Of a DNA stretch of 64,000 nt, positions 36,201 to 49,241 are shown piece by piece. Numbering within the stretch: the stretch's first letter is position 1; every line of letters begins with the position of its first letter. Origin of the DNA: Antedon mediterranea. Lineage: Eukaryota > Echinodermata > Crinoidea > Comatulida > Antedonidae. Below the pieces are notes generated by a model that had not been told where the DNA came from, made no database searches, and was given only the letters and a program-made list of their open reading frames with translations. The stretch spans positions 10,609,001 to 10,673,000 of the forward strand of contig NC_092673.1 of NCBI RefSeq assembly GCF_964355755.1. Direction: 5' to 3'. Made by a program: the position numbers and the translations under genes.

Positions 36201-39200
36201 TGAGCATTTCGATGAAACTTGGTTACACAAAAACATCAAAGTGTTTAAAATCACATTTGCAACCGTTTTAGATCACTTTGAGCATTTCGACAAAACTTTT
36301 TCACACAAAATATTAAATTGTACAAAATAACTTCAAATCGCATTTGGAGACGTTTTAGACCATTTTGAGTATTTCAATAAAACTTTTCACACTAAAACAT
36401 GAAAGTGCACAAAATATATTAATATCGTATTTAGAAACATTTAGACTATTTTGAGCATTTCGATAACACTTTTTCAAACAAAACATCAAAATGTACAAAA
36501 TATCTTCAAATCTCATTTAGAGACGTTTTAGACCAGTTTGTGCATTTCGATGAAACTTGGTTACACAAAAACATCAAAGTGCTTAAAATCACATTTGAAA
36601 CCATTTTAGACCATTTTGAGCATTTCGATAAAACTTTTTACACAAAAACATCAAAGTGCACAAAATAGCTTCAAATCGCATTTGGAGACCTTTTAGACCA
36701 TTTTGAGCATTTCAATAAAACTTTTCACACTAAAACGTCAAAGTGCACAAAATAGATTAATATCGTATTTGGAAACGTTTTAGACCATTTTGAGCATTTC
36801 GACCAAACTTTTTCACACAAAATATAAAATTGTACAAAATAGCTTAAAATCGCATTTGGAGACGTTTTAGACCATTTTGAGCATTGCGATAAAACTTTTT
36901 CACAGAAAACATCAAATTGTACAAAATAGCTTCAAATCGCATTTGGAGACGTTGTAGACCATTTTGAGCATTTCAATAAAACTTTTCACACTAAAACATC
37001 AAAGTGCACAAAATAGATTAATATCGTATTAAGAAACGTTTTAGACCATTTTGAGCATTTCGACAAAACTTTTTCACACAAAATATAAAATTGTACAAAA
37101 TAGCTTCAAATCGCATTTGGAGACGTTTTAGACCATTTTTGAGCATTTCGATAAAACTTTTCACACAAAAACATAAAAGTGCAAAAAATAGCTTAATATC
37201 GTATTTGGAAACGTTTTAGACCATTTTGAACATTTCGACAAAACTTTTTCACACAAAACATCAAATTGTACAAAATAACTTCAAATGGCATTTGGAAACG
37301 CTTTAGACCATTTTGAGCATTTCGACAACACTTTTTCACACAAAACATCAAATTGTACAACATAGCTTCAAATCGCATTTGGAGACGTTTTAGACCATTT
37401 TGAGCATTTCAATAAAACTTTTCACACTAAAACATCAGAGTGCACAAAATAGATTAATATCGTATTTAGAAACGTTTTAGACCATTTTGAGCATTTCGAC
37501 AAAACTTTTTCACACAAAATATAAAATTGTACAAAATAGCTTCAAATCGAATTTGGAGTTGTTTTAGACATTTTTGAGCATTTCGATAAAACTTAATCAA
37601 ACAAAACATCAAAATGTACAAAATATCTTCAAATCTCACTTAGAGACGTTTTAGACCATTTTGTGCATTTCGATAAAACTTTTCACACTAAAACATCAAA
37701 GTGCACAAAATAGATTAATATCGTATTTTGAAACGTTTTAGACCATTTTGAGCATTTCGACAAAACTTTTTCACACAAAATATAAAATTGTTCAAAATAG
37801 CTTCAAATCGAATTTGGAGTTGTTTTAGACAATTTTGAGCATTTCGATAAAACTTAATCAAACAAAACATCAAAATGTACAAAATATCTTCAAATCTCAT
37901 TTAGAGACGTTTTAGACCATTTTGTGCATTTCGATAAAACTTTTCACACAAAAACATCAAAGTCCACAAAATAGCTTAATATCGTATTTGGAAACGTTTT
38001 AGACCATTTTGAACATTTCGACAAAACTTTTTCACACAAAACATCAAATTGTACAAAATAACTTCAAATCGCATTTGGAGACGTTTTAGACAATTTTTTT
38101 AGCATTTCAATAAAACTTTTCACACTAAAACATCAAAGTGCAAAAAATAGATTAATATCGTATTTAGAAACGTTTTAGACCATTTTGAGCATTTCGAAAA
38201 AACTTTTTCACACAAAATATAAAATTGTACAAAATAGCTTCAAATCGAATTTGGAAATGTTTTAGACAATTTTGAGCATTTCGATAACACTTTTTCAAAC
38301 AAAACATCAAAATGTACAAAATATCTTCAATCTCATTTAGAGACGTTTTATACCATTTTGTGCATTTCGATGAAACTTGGTTACACAAAAACATCAAAGT
38401 GCTTAAAATCACATTTGAAACCATTTTAGACCATTTTGAGCATTTCGACAAAACTTTTTCACACAAAACATCAAAATGTACAATTTAGCTTCAAATCGCA
38501 TTTGATGACGTTTTAGACCATTTTGTGCATTTCGATGAAACTTGGTTACACAAAAACATCAAAGTGTTTAAAATCACATTTGAAACCGTTTTAGATCATT
38601 TTGAGCATTTCGACAAAACTTTTTCACACAAAATATCAAATTGTACAAAATAACTTCAAATCGCATTTGGAGACGTTTTAGACCATTTTGAGCATTTCAA
38701 TAAAACTTTTCACACTAAAACATCAAAGTGCACAAAATAGATTAATATCGTATTTAGAAACGTTTTAGACCATTTTGAGCATTTCGACAAAAATTTTTCA
38801 CACAAAATATAAAATTGTACAAAATAGCTTCAAATCGAATTTGGAGTTGTTTTAGACAATTTTGAGCATTTCGATCAAACTTTTTCAAACAAAACATCAA
38901 CTTGTACAAAATATTTTCAAATATCATTTAGAGACGTTTTAGACCATTTTGTGCATTTCGATGAAACTTGGTTACACAAAAACATCAAAGTCCATTTTGA
39001 GCATTTCGATAAAACTTTTCACACAAAAACATCAAAGTGCAAAAATCGCTTAGTATCGTATTTGGAAACGTTTTAGACCATTTTGAACATTTCGACAAAA
39101 ACTTTTTCACACAAAACATGAAATTGTACAAAATAACTTCAAATGGCATTTGGAGACGTTTTAGATCATTTTGAGCATTTCGACAAAACTTTTTCACACA

Positions 39201-42200
39201 AAATATCAAATTGTACAAAATAACTTCAAATCGCATTTAGAGACGTTTTAGACCATTTTGAGCATTTCAATCAAACTTTTCACACAAAAACATCAAAGTG
39301 CACAAAATAGATTAATATCGTATTTAGAAAGGTTTTAGACCATTTTGAGCATTTCGAAAAAACATTTTCACACAAAATATAAAATTGTACAAAATAGCTT
39401 CAAATCGAATTTGGAAATGTTTTAGACAATTTTGAGCATTTCGATAACACTTTTCAAACAAAACATCAAAATGTACAAAATATCTTCAAATCTCATTTAG
39501 AGACGTTTTAGACCATTTTGTGCATTTCGATGAAACTTGGTTACACAAAAACATCAAAGTGCTTAAAATCACATTTGAAACCATTTTAGACCATTTTGAG
39601 CATTTCGATAAAACTGTTCACACAAAAACATCAACGTGTACAAAATAGCTTAATATCGTATTTGGAAACGTTTTAGACCATTTTGAACATTTCGACAAAA
39701 CTTTTTCACACAAAACATCAAATTGTACAACATAATTTCAAATCGCATTTGGAGACGTTTTAAACCATTTTGAGCATTTCAATAAAACTTTTCACACTAA
39801 AACATCAAAGTGCACAAAATAGCTTAACATCGTATTTGGAAACGTTTTAGACAATTTTGAACATTTCGACAAAACTTTTTCACACAAAACATCAAATTGT
39901 ACAAAATAGCTTCAAATCGCATTTGTAGACGTTTTATACCATTTTGAGAATTTCAATAAAACTTTTCACACTAAAACATCAAAGTGCACAAAATAGATTA
40001 ATATCGTATTTAGAATCGTTTTAGACCATTTTGAGCATTTCGACAAAACTTTTTCACACAAAATATAAAATTGTACAAAATAGCTTCAAATCGAATTTGG
40101 AGTTGTTTTAGACACTTTTGAGCATTTCGATAAAACTTAATCAAACAAAACATCAAAATTTACAAAATAGCTTAATATCGTATTTGGAAACGTTTTAGAC
40201 CATTTTGAACATTTCGATAAAACTTTTTCACACAAAACATCAAATTGTACAAAATAACTTCAAATCGCATTTGTAGACGTTTTAGACAATTTTTGAGCAT
40301 TTCAATAAAACTTTTAACACTAAAACATCAAAGTGCACAAAATAGATTAATATCGTATTTAGAAACGTTTTAGACCATTTTTGAGCATTTCGATAAAACT
40401 TTTCACACAAAAACATAAAAGTGCAAAAAATAGCTTAATATCGTATTTGGAAACGTTTTAGACCATTTTGAACATTTCGACAACACTTTTTCACACAAAA
40501 CATCAAATTGTACAACATAGCTTCAAATCGCATTTGGAGACGTTTTAGACCATTTTGAGCATTTCAATAAAACTTTTCACACTAAAACATCAAAGTGCAC
40601 AAAATAGATTAATATCGTATTTAGAAACGTTTTAGACCATTTTGAGCATTTCGACTAAACTTTTTCACACAAAATATAAAATTGTATAAAATAGCTTCAA
40701 ATCTAATTTGGAGTTGTTTTAGACAATTTTGAGCATTTCGATAAAACTTAAACAAACAAAACATCAAAATGTACAAAATATCTTCAAATCTCATTTAGAG
40801 ACGTTTTAGACCATTTTGTGCATTTCGATAAAACTTTTCACACTAAAACATCAAAGTCCACAAAATAGCTTAATATCGTATTTGGAAACGTTTTAGACCA
40901 TTTTGAACATTTCGATAAAACTTTTTCACACAAAACATCAAATTGTACGAAATAGCTTCCAATCGCATTTGGAGACGTTTAAACATCAAATTGTACAAAA
41001 TAGCTTCAAATCGCATTTGGACACGTTTTAGACCATTTTGAGTATTTCGACAAAACTTTTTTACACAAAACATAGAATTGTACAACATAGCTTCAAATCG
41101 CATTTGGAGACGTTTTAGACCATTTTGAGCATTTCAATAAAACATTTCACACAAAATATAAAATTGTACAAAATAGCTTCAAATCGCTTTTGGAGACGTT
41201 TTAGACCATTTTGAGCATTTCGATAAAACTATTTCACACAAAACATCAAAATGTACAATTTAGCTTCAAATCTCATTTAGAGACGTTTTAGACCACTTTG
41301 AGCATTTCGATGAAACTTGGTTACACAAAAACATCAAAGTGTTTAAAATCACATTTGCAACCGTTTTAGATCACTTTGAGCATTTCGACAAAACTTTTTC
41401 ACACAAAATCTTAAATTGTACAAAATAACTTCAAATCGCATTTGGAGACGTTTTAGACCATTTTGAGTATTTCAATAAAACTTTTCACACTAAAACATGA
41501 AAGTGCACAAAATATATTAATATCGTATTTAGAAACGTTTTAGACCATTTTGAGCATTTCGATAACACTTTTTCAAACAAAACATCAAAATGTACAAAAT
41601 ATCTTCAGATCTGATTTAGAGACGTTTTAGACCATTTTGTGCATTTCGATGAAACTTGGTTACACAAAAACATCAAAGTGCTTAAAATCACATTTGAAAC
41701 CATTTTAGACCATTTTGAGCATTTCGATAAAACTTTTTACACAAAAACATCAAAGTGCACAAAATAGCTTCAAATCGCATTTGGAGACCTTTTAGACCTT
41801 TTTGAGCATTTCAATAAAACTTTTCACACTAAAACGTCAAAGTGCACAAAATAGATTAATATCGTATTTGGAAACGTTTTAGACCATTTTGAGCATTTCG
41901 ACAAAACTTTTTCACACAAAATATAAAATTGTACAAAATAGCTTAAAATCGCATTTGGAGACGTTTTAGACCATTTTGAGCATTGCGATAAAACTTTTTC
42001 ACAGAAAACATCAAATTGTACAAAATAGCTTCAAATCGCATTTGGAGACGTTGTAGACCATTTTGAGCATTTCAATAAAACTTTTCACACTAAAACATCA
42101 AAGTGCACAAAATAGATTAATATCGTATTAAGAAACGTTTTAGACCATTTTGAGCATTTCGACAAAACTTTTTCACACAAAATATAAAATTGTACAAAAT

Positions 42201-45200
42201 AGCTTCAAATCGCATTTGGAGACGTTTTAGACCATTTTTGAGCATTTCGATAAAACTTTTCACACAAAAACATAAAAGTGCAAAAAATAGCTTAATATCG
42301 TATTTGGAAACGTTTTAGACCATTTTGAACATTTCGACAAAACTTTTTCACACAAAACATCAAATTGTACAACATAGCTTCAAATCGCATTTGGAGACGT
42401 TTTAGACCATTTTGAGCATTTCAATAAAACTTTTCACACTAAAACATCAAAGTGCACAAAATAGATTAATATCGTATTTAGAAACGTTTTAGACCATTTT
42501 GAGCATTTCGACAAAACTTTTTCACACAAAATATAAAATTGTACAAAATTGCTTCAAATCGAATTTGGAGTTGTTTTAGACAATTTTGAGCATTTCGATA
42601 AAACTTAATCAAACAAAACATCAAAATGTACAAAATATCTTCAAATCTCATTTAGAGACGTTTTAGACCATTTTGTGCATTTCGATAAAACTTTTCACAC
42701 TAAAACATCAAAGTGCACAAAATAGATTAATATCGTATTTAGAAACGTTTTAGACCATTTTGAGCATTTCGACAAAACTTTTTCACACAAAATATAAAAT
42801 TGTTCAAAATAGCTTCAAATCGAATTTGGAGTTGTTTTAGACAATTTTGAGCATTTCGATAAAACTTAATCAAACAAAACATCAAAATGTACAAAATATC
42901 TTCAAATCTCATTTAGAGACGTTTTAGACCATTTTGTGCATTTCGATAAAACTTTTCACACTAAAACATCAAAGTCCACAAAATAGCTTAATATCGTATT
43001 TGGAAACGTTTTAGACCATTTTGAACATTTTGACAAAACTTTTTCACACAAAACATCAAATTGTACAAAATAACTTCAAATCGCATTTGGAGACGTTTTA
43101 GACAATTTTTTTAGCATTTCAATAAAACTTTTCACACTAAAACATCAAAGTGCACAAAATAGATTAATATCGTATTTAGAAACGTTTTAGACCATTTTGA
43201 GCATTTCGAAAAAACTTTTTCACACAAAATATAAAATTGTACAAAATAGCTTCAAATCGAATTTGGAAATGTTTTAGACAATTTTGAGCATTTCGATAAC
43301 ACTTTTTCAAACAAAACATCAAAATGTACAAAATATCTTCAAATCTCATTTAGAGACGTTTTATACCATTTTGTGCATTTCGATGAAACTTGGTTACACA
43401 AAAACATCAAAGTGCTTAAAATCACATTTGAAACCATTTTAGACCATTTTGAGCATTTCGACAAAACTTTTTCACACAAAACATCAAAATGTACAATTTA
43501 GCTTCAAATCGCATTTGATGACGTTTTTGACCATTTTGTGCATTTCGATGAAACTTGGTTACACAAAAACATCAAAGTGTTTTAAATCACATTTGAAACC
43601 GTTTTAGATCATTTTGAGCATTTCGACAAAACTTTTTCACACAAAATATCAAATTGTACAAAATAACTTCAAATCGCATTTGGAGACGTTTTAGACCATT
43701 TTGAGCATTTCAATAAAACTTTTCACACTAAAACATCAAAGTGCACAAAATAGATTAATATCGTATTTAGAAACGTTTTAGACCATTTATCTCTATTGAA
43801 ATAGCTTCAAATCGAATTTGGAGTTTTTTTAGACAATTTTGAACATTTCGATCAAACTTTTTCAAACAAAACATCAACATGTACAAAATATTTTCAAATA
43901 TCATTTACAGACGTTTTAGACCATTTTGTGCATTTCGATGAAACTTGGTTACACAAAAACATCAAAGTCCATTTTGAGCATTTCGATAAAACTTTTCACA
44001 CAAAAACATCAAAGTGCAAAAATCGCTTAGTATCGTATTTGGAAACGTTTTAGACCATTTTGAACATTTCGACAAAACTTTTTCACACAAAACATGAAAT
44101 TGTACAAAATAACTTCAAATGGCATTTGGAGACGTTTTAGATCATTTTGAGCATTTCGACAAAACTTTTTCACACAAAATATCAAATTGTACAAAATAAC
44201 TTCAAATCGCATTTAGAGACGTTTTAGACCATTTTGAGCATTTCAATCAAACTTTTCACACTAAAACATCAAAGTGCACAAAATAGATTAATATCGTATT
44301 TAGAAAGGTTTTAGACCATTTTGAGCATTTCGAAAAAAACATTTTCACACAAAATATAAAATTGTACAAAATAGCTTCAAATCGAATTTGGAAATGTTTT
44401 AGACAATTTTGAGCATTTCGATAACACTTTTCAAACAAAACATCAAAATGTACAAAATATCTTCAAATCTCATTTAGAGACGTTTTAGACCATTTTGTGC
44501 ATTTCGATTAAACTTGGTTACACAAAAACATCAAAGTGCTTAAAATCACATTTGAAACCATTTTTGACCATTTTGAGCATTTCGATAAAACTGTTCACAC
44601 AAAAACATCAAAGTGTACAAAATAACTTCAAATCGCATTTAGAGACGTTTTAGACCATTTTGAGCATTTCAATGAAACTTTTCACACTAAAACATCAAAG
44701 TGTACAAAATAGCTTAATATCGTATTTGGAAACGTTTTAGACCATTTTGAACATTTCGACAAATCTTTTTCACACAAAACATCAAATTGTACAACATAAC
44801 TTCAAATCGCATTTGGAGACGTTTTAAACCATTTTGAGCATTTCATTAAAACTTTTCACACTAAGACTTCAAAGTGCACAAAATAGCTTAACATCGTATT
44901 TGGAAACGTTTTAGACAATTTTGAACATTTCGACAAAACTTTTTCACACAAAACATCAAATTGTACAAAATAGCTTCAAATCGCATTTGGAGACGTTTTA
45001 GACCATTTTGAGCATTTCAATGAAACTTTTCACACTGAAACATCAAAGTGCACAAAATAGATTAATATCGTATTTAGAAACGTTTTAGACCATTATGAGC
45101 ATTTCGATAAAACTTTTTCACGCAAAACATCAAAATGTAGAAAATAGCTTAAAATCACATTTGAAACCGTTTTAGACCATTTTGAGCATTTCGATAAAAC

Positions 45201-45447
45201 TTTTCACACAAAAACATCAAAGGGCACAAAATAGCTTAACATCGTATTTGGAAACGTTTTAGACCATTTTGAGCATTTCGATAAAACTTTTTCACACAAA
45301 ACATCAAATTGTACGAAATAGCTTCAAATCGTATTTGGAGACGTTTAAACGTCAAATTGTACAAATTAGCTTCAAATCGCATTTGGACACGTTTTAGACC
45401 ATTTTGAGTATTTCGACAAAACTTTTTTACACAAAACATCAAATTGT
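33237..45447. repeat. 87-bp satellite, block H (12.2 kb) with about 5.1-kb tandem duplication
   Basis: Continuous monomers. The stretch starting near 35772 is repeated from 40870 at an offset of about 5098 bp. A rare variant (AAAAATCGCTTAGTATCG) at 39041 reappears at 44018, an offset of 4977 bp. A private deletion replacing about 45 bp by ATCTCTATTGA lies at 43788-43798 in the second copy only. The array ends abruptly at about 45447. Minus-strand frames throughout are periodic artefacts. Confidence 0.95.
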
Positions 45448-46095
45448 CATTACCAGTCTAAGCCTGGCTAACCGTTAGCTTTTAGTACCCCGGCTAGCCC
45501 AGGTAGTAGTTGTGTCTTTTTAATTAGGCTGACCATGAGTAATCATTTTACCATGATATATTAGGTGCAATCACCACCACCGAAAGGCTATTCACTATGC
45601 ATCAGTAAACACAAGAAATTTGAGAACGCCTCTTTCTCTCAGTGATTAGATTGTTATTGAGCGCGAAATGTAGTAGGGCATTACAATATACTTATACTAT
45701 TCCTTCTGTGTGAATTGTTATATTCCACTTTTAATAAAAATGTACAATACACCAGAATAAGAAATCTCGCCAGTCCAGGCCAGTGTTATATAGCAACGTA
45801 AAATCAAAACGTTTAAATCGGAAAGCAATGAATATTTGTCTCACCCACGTTTGGAATATGTATGTCATGTGACCAACCACCAGGCTATCCAACCAATCAT
45901 GGTATAATTAGCAGGATAGGTACAGTATTGCTTTAATAGTAAGGCAGCTCTTAATATTGTACCATTCTCAAACACTTCACAATCGGAGAATCCGACTCCC
46001 ACATTATTTAATCTAATTATTTTCTTTTATTTCAAAGTTAAAGATAATAATGTAGTCCCGGTTTATATAATCTTAATCAATCCATTAGTTTAAAC
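45448..46095. other. Unique sequence upstream of the split gene
   Basis: 648 bp without a coding frame, presumably holding the promoter and 5' leader of the gene that starts at 46096. A TTTATATAA word lies at 46062-46070, only about 26 bp before the ATG, so its role as a TATA box is doubtful. An imperfect inverted pair (CCTGGCTAACC near 45463, GGCTAGCCCAGG near 45492) lies close to the satellite edge. Confidence 0.5.
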
Positions 46096-46679
46096 ATGGC
46101 ACTGCAACACACTGGGCATCTTCGATGGCCAATAGATAATATCCCTTGCATCGAAAGGAATGGTGTTGTATACTTAGAAGTTAGGGAATCGTTTCAATTC
46201 CTTGGAATATGGCGTAGAAAAGAAAAGTATGGGTACGGACAAATTGATAAATTTATGAATGAGAACGGAATTGTTGTGAGAAATGAAATACTGACCAGCA
46301 ATACTGGCAAAAGAACACATATAAGAAAAAAACAAACCTATACAGACATTCAAGAATATACACAAAAAATATTTGAGTTACGAGACTTTCTCCTATTAAA
46401 AGCCACTACCGCCGCAGTAAACCAAAGGGTTGTTATTGACGAAGATGACCCTATTATTATTAATCAAAACACAAGGCAAAAAAAGTCCACTTCCAATCTA
46501 GTAAGTGCCCTGGACAGAGCACCTGGAGAGAATGGGTATTTGCAACCCAAAAGTCCATCCCAAAAGCAATCTGTGTGGCGTTTGAATCGTCGAATCGATA
46601 CGCAGCGAACTGCCTTAAAGAAACTTGCTTCCGATGTTCATGGGGGCTCAAAGCAAGACCTACTTCAGGGACTGGTTTG
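46096..46679 (+). CDS. Split gene, exon 1
   Basis: 194 codons plus two bases, from ATG in a good context (TTTAAACATGGC) to a donor G|GTATGT at 46680. The N-terminal third is compact and mixed (HLRWPIDNIPCIERNGVVYL). The middle has a likely helix (DIQEYTQKIFELRDFLLLKA). The last part is basic and low in hydrophobics, probably a flexible linker (QNTRQKKSTSNL, QSVWRLNRRID). No known domain is recognised. Read-through past the donor meets a stop within a few codons, which supports splicing here. Confidence 0.65.
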
Positions 46680-46884
46680 GTATGTATCATAACATTGATA
46701 TTTAAATTCAAATAATAAATTCGTTAGGCGTCACAGTAAGACTCCTCTAATAATAATATATTTAATAAATTAAGTTCATACCGGTAATAAGCAAAAGTTA
46801 ACATTTCTAACATAGCAGTATAATTTGCATAATTGAGTACGAACAAACCTAAATAATAATTCAACTCATATAAATTAATTATAG

Positions 46885-47022
46885 GGAGTTATCACGACCG
46901 GTGCTTGACAACGAGCCTGACGATTGGAATGGTCGTCTCCGTGCAGATGATCTTGTGTGGGTGTTAAAACAGACTAAGTCATCGTGTAACAAAGATCCGT
47001 CACTTTTTGATGAGATAGTCAG
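46885..47022 (+). CDS. Split gene, exon 2
   Basis: 138 bp between an acceptor (AATTATAG|G) and a donor (CAG|GTAAAA). It completes the tryptophan codon TG|G from exon 1 and reads WELSRPVLDNEPDDWNGRLR, then ADDLVWVLKQTKSS and DPSLFDEIVR without a stop. It has no methionine near its start, so it is visible only by joining exons. The function is unknown. Confidence 0.65.
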
Positions 47023-47236
47023 GTAAAATACAAAATAGTTTATTTTAATAAGATGTAAATTCTTAAGTAATATACTATGTTTTATTCCATAAAGTGCATA
47101 TTCCGCAATGTCTATATACCCTGCCTATATGCAACTCCTTGATTTATAAAAGCTATATTATAATGTACACTAGCGGTCCTTTTTTATATTGTTTACACAT
47201 AATAGGCTTAACAAGATAGGTTTTGTGTCTTTACAG

Positions 47237-48044
47237 GAAAGCAGCTGAGGATAAATACTTTTTAAGCGAAGAAAGAGTGCTCCATCTTGAAGACACATGC
47301 AATGTATCAGATGCAATTTCAGAACTAAGGAAATTTCTTCCCTGGTATGTTAGCTTCTGGATACAAGGTTAAGAAAGTAAAGGAAAAGCATAACAGAAAC
47401 TTCCGAAACGTTTGGAAACCAATTGAAACAGCTGGAGGCTGGACCTTAAACGTACAAGCGTTATATGAAACACTTTGTATACGGTACGATTTCCTTGAAA
47501 CGTTAAGAGGACTCCAGCTATGGCGATTATATATCGACGGGAGAACATACGGACGTCGACCAACGACGGTAGTCTCCATATCAAACATAAATGGCATTCA
47601 GGAGCTTAAGGGAAACAAAATTCATAGTCCTTCAATGTTTTGGAGAGTTGGGCTATTTAATTTTGGGGACGATCGATTCAACTTAGAAGCAAATCTGATA
47701 TCTGGCACAGAATGTATTTACAATAAATGGATACGGTCTCATACAGCACAGGGGAATGAAGTCTTTCTCTCTTTTGATGCCAAGTGCCAGGATGCAATAG
47801 TTGGCGGCAAGGTGGGTCCATTGACGCAAGATGGGTTCAATATTTATATGTGCTGCACAAAAGAAAGCAACACAAAGTTTGACGCAACGACTGGACTTCG
47901 ATCAACAATTCCAAAGGCGATCGACCGAGTGCATTCGGAACGTATCTCTGATATTAAGCTGGAAAATATGGGGATATGCATTGATCATGCGATCACCAGA
48001 ACTATGGAGTATGAGCTCGAGAAGTTGGTTAATGATGTTCACAA
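47237..48044 (+). CDS. Split gene, exon 3 with internal frameshift (central domain)
   Basis: The exon opens after TTTACAG| in phase with exon 2 and reads KAAEDKYFLSEERVLHLEDT to FLPWYV. The coding frame then moves by one base somewhere in 47326-47371 and continues from LASGYKVKKVKEKHNRNF to the donor AA|GTATTC at 48045. The long second part contains LQLWRLYIDGRTYGRRPTTV, a hydrophobic strand ending in Asp, then EVFLSFDAKCQDAIVGGKVG, CTKESN, and ENMGICIDHAITRTMEYELE. Asp residues after hydrophobic strands would suit an RNase H-like nuclease fold, but this is speculation. A tiny intron instead of a frameshift cannot be made to keep phase with the AG sites available. Confidence 0.6.
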
Positions 48045-48274
48045 GTATTCATTCTTTACTTGATCCATGGATAGCATATTGTTTCAAACTATTATTTTGT
48101 TGCAATTAGGCTATGTAAAACAACAGGGAATTGTAAAATAAGAAATACAATACTGTTGAGGGATACAACTGGTTTGGGGACTGTAATATCAAAGAACAGT
48201 ACCTTGATAACACATTGTTAATACTGTTAAGTGTTATAAACCAAATCGACAACTGTTTTTTGTTGTATTTATAG

Positions 48275-49028
48275 GAAAACTTCGTTAATTGCTGGAAGAG
48301 AGGGCGTCCGATTTCGTTCTGGAAGGTCAAGAAGGCTCGAAGCCAACATTAAAGCCCGAGGTGTACATCGTGACAAAGACGGCGGATTCCACATCCGCTT
48401 TGATGAAAATGATAAGCTTCAAAAAATTTCTTTGAACAAGTCGTCAGCCCAGCTAATTCTGTACCCTGCCGACAAGACCTTTTTTGCATACGAAAATGAT
48501 TGTCCATTTACAGATATTTTTGACGGAGAATTTTCAAAACAACTTGCCCGACGATTTGCAAATTTTGTTAAACGTCAACTATCACTTACAAAAGAGTGCA
48601 TCAATTGATATTTTACCATCTGGCTATGATGTATAAAATTCTACGACAATGCCCACGTAGAGAGCGAGATGAAAATCTTGTTGAAAGCATTAATGAAGAC
48701 GATTATGAGTGAGGCCTCAGCAATGACACCATCAAAGAATACACAAGGCACGCCGATTTATTTCATCGTCTTCAGGTGTTTCGGTTCGGCAATAAGTTTT
48801 CTCCGTACGAGATGAAGTTAATCGATGTTGTACTAATTTTGCTGAAATCGCTTCCGTTTCACAGTTTGATGCCTTTGTCGACTGAAGGGGGTGAACGTTC
48901 ACATTATGTCGACATGTGTCATTTTTATCAGCACACGATGCGTGGTGGTGGAAAGGGAAAGGAAGATCCAATACTGAAACTATTTCAGTGGCAGTGGAGA
49001 AAACTTGTCCACGAAATATCAGAATGTT
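48275..49028 (+). CDS. Split gene, exon 5' part of the interrupted exon (frameshift and TGA)
   Basis: Begins after TTTATAG| with one base that completes AA|G from the previous exon. It reads KTSLIAGREGVRFRSGRSRR onward for about 107 codons to KRQLSLTKE. A one-base shift near 48595 then moves it to the frame HQLIFYHLAMMYKILRQCPR. That frame is stopped by TGA at 48710-48712 and continues as NDTIKEYTRHADLFHRLQVF, LMPLSTEGGERSHYVDMCHF and RKLVHEISEC up to the LINE junction at 49028. The STEGGERSHY and QHTMRGGGK blocks look strongly conserved in character but I cannot assign them. Confidence 0.6.
49014..49028. repeat. Target-site duplication, left copy (15 bp)
   Basis: AAATATCAGAATGTT, identical to 55723-55737. 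It is part of the exon (codons for Ile-Ser-Glu-Cys). Its first three bases may instead belong to the LINE poly(A) at the other end, so the true length is 12-15 bp. Confidence 0.9.
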
Positions 49029-49241
49029 TTTGATGATGAGGGCGCTCTGGTCAGGAAACCAAGGTGACAGGCCAAACCAAGCTCTGAGTAAAATAGTTAT
49101 TTTTACACCATATTTCACTGTAAAACGAGGACTAAGTAAGTAATCCTGATTTACATAAGGATTCTGAACAAAAAGAAGTTTGTCGTTTGGTATATTACGA
49201 TAATATACTCAAGTTTAACGTGTAAAATCCAACGTAGCTTA

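Noticed and set aside
8934-45447. Many minus-strand open frames of 60-122 codons with a 29-residue repeat (MRFEAILYNLMFCVKKFYRN and similar)
   Set aside because: The monomer is 87 bp, so one frame stays open across monomers until an indel. No start context or other coding sign is present, and all frames die at short-form junctions.
8934-45447. CRISPR-like array
   Set aside because: Monomers are contiguous variants of each other without unique spacers, and the context is eukaryotic.
8934-45447. CENP-B box in the satellite (TTTCGATAAAAC)
   Set aside because: Only the TTCG part fits; the conserved CGGG end of the box is absent in the monomer.
45463-45503. Inverted pair CCTGGCTAACC / GGCTAGCCCAGG as a transposon end or hairpin
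   Set aside because: The match is imperfect and short, and no partner end was found.
47345-47367. A tiny intron (GTATGT...AAG) between the two parts of exon 3
   Set aside because: About 22 bp is too short for a spliceosomal intron, and none of the nearby AG sites gives the frame needed.
48106-48330. Minus-strand frame of 74 codons opposite the intron and exon boundary
   Set aside because: It overlaps a well-supported exon on the plus strand and has no recognisable content.
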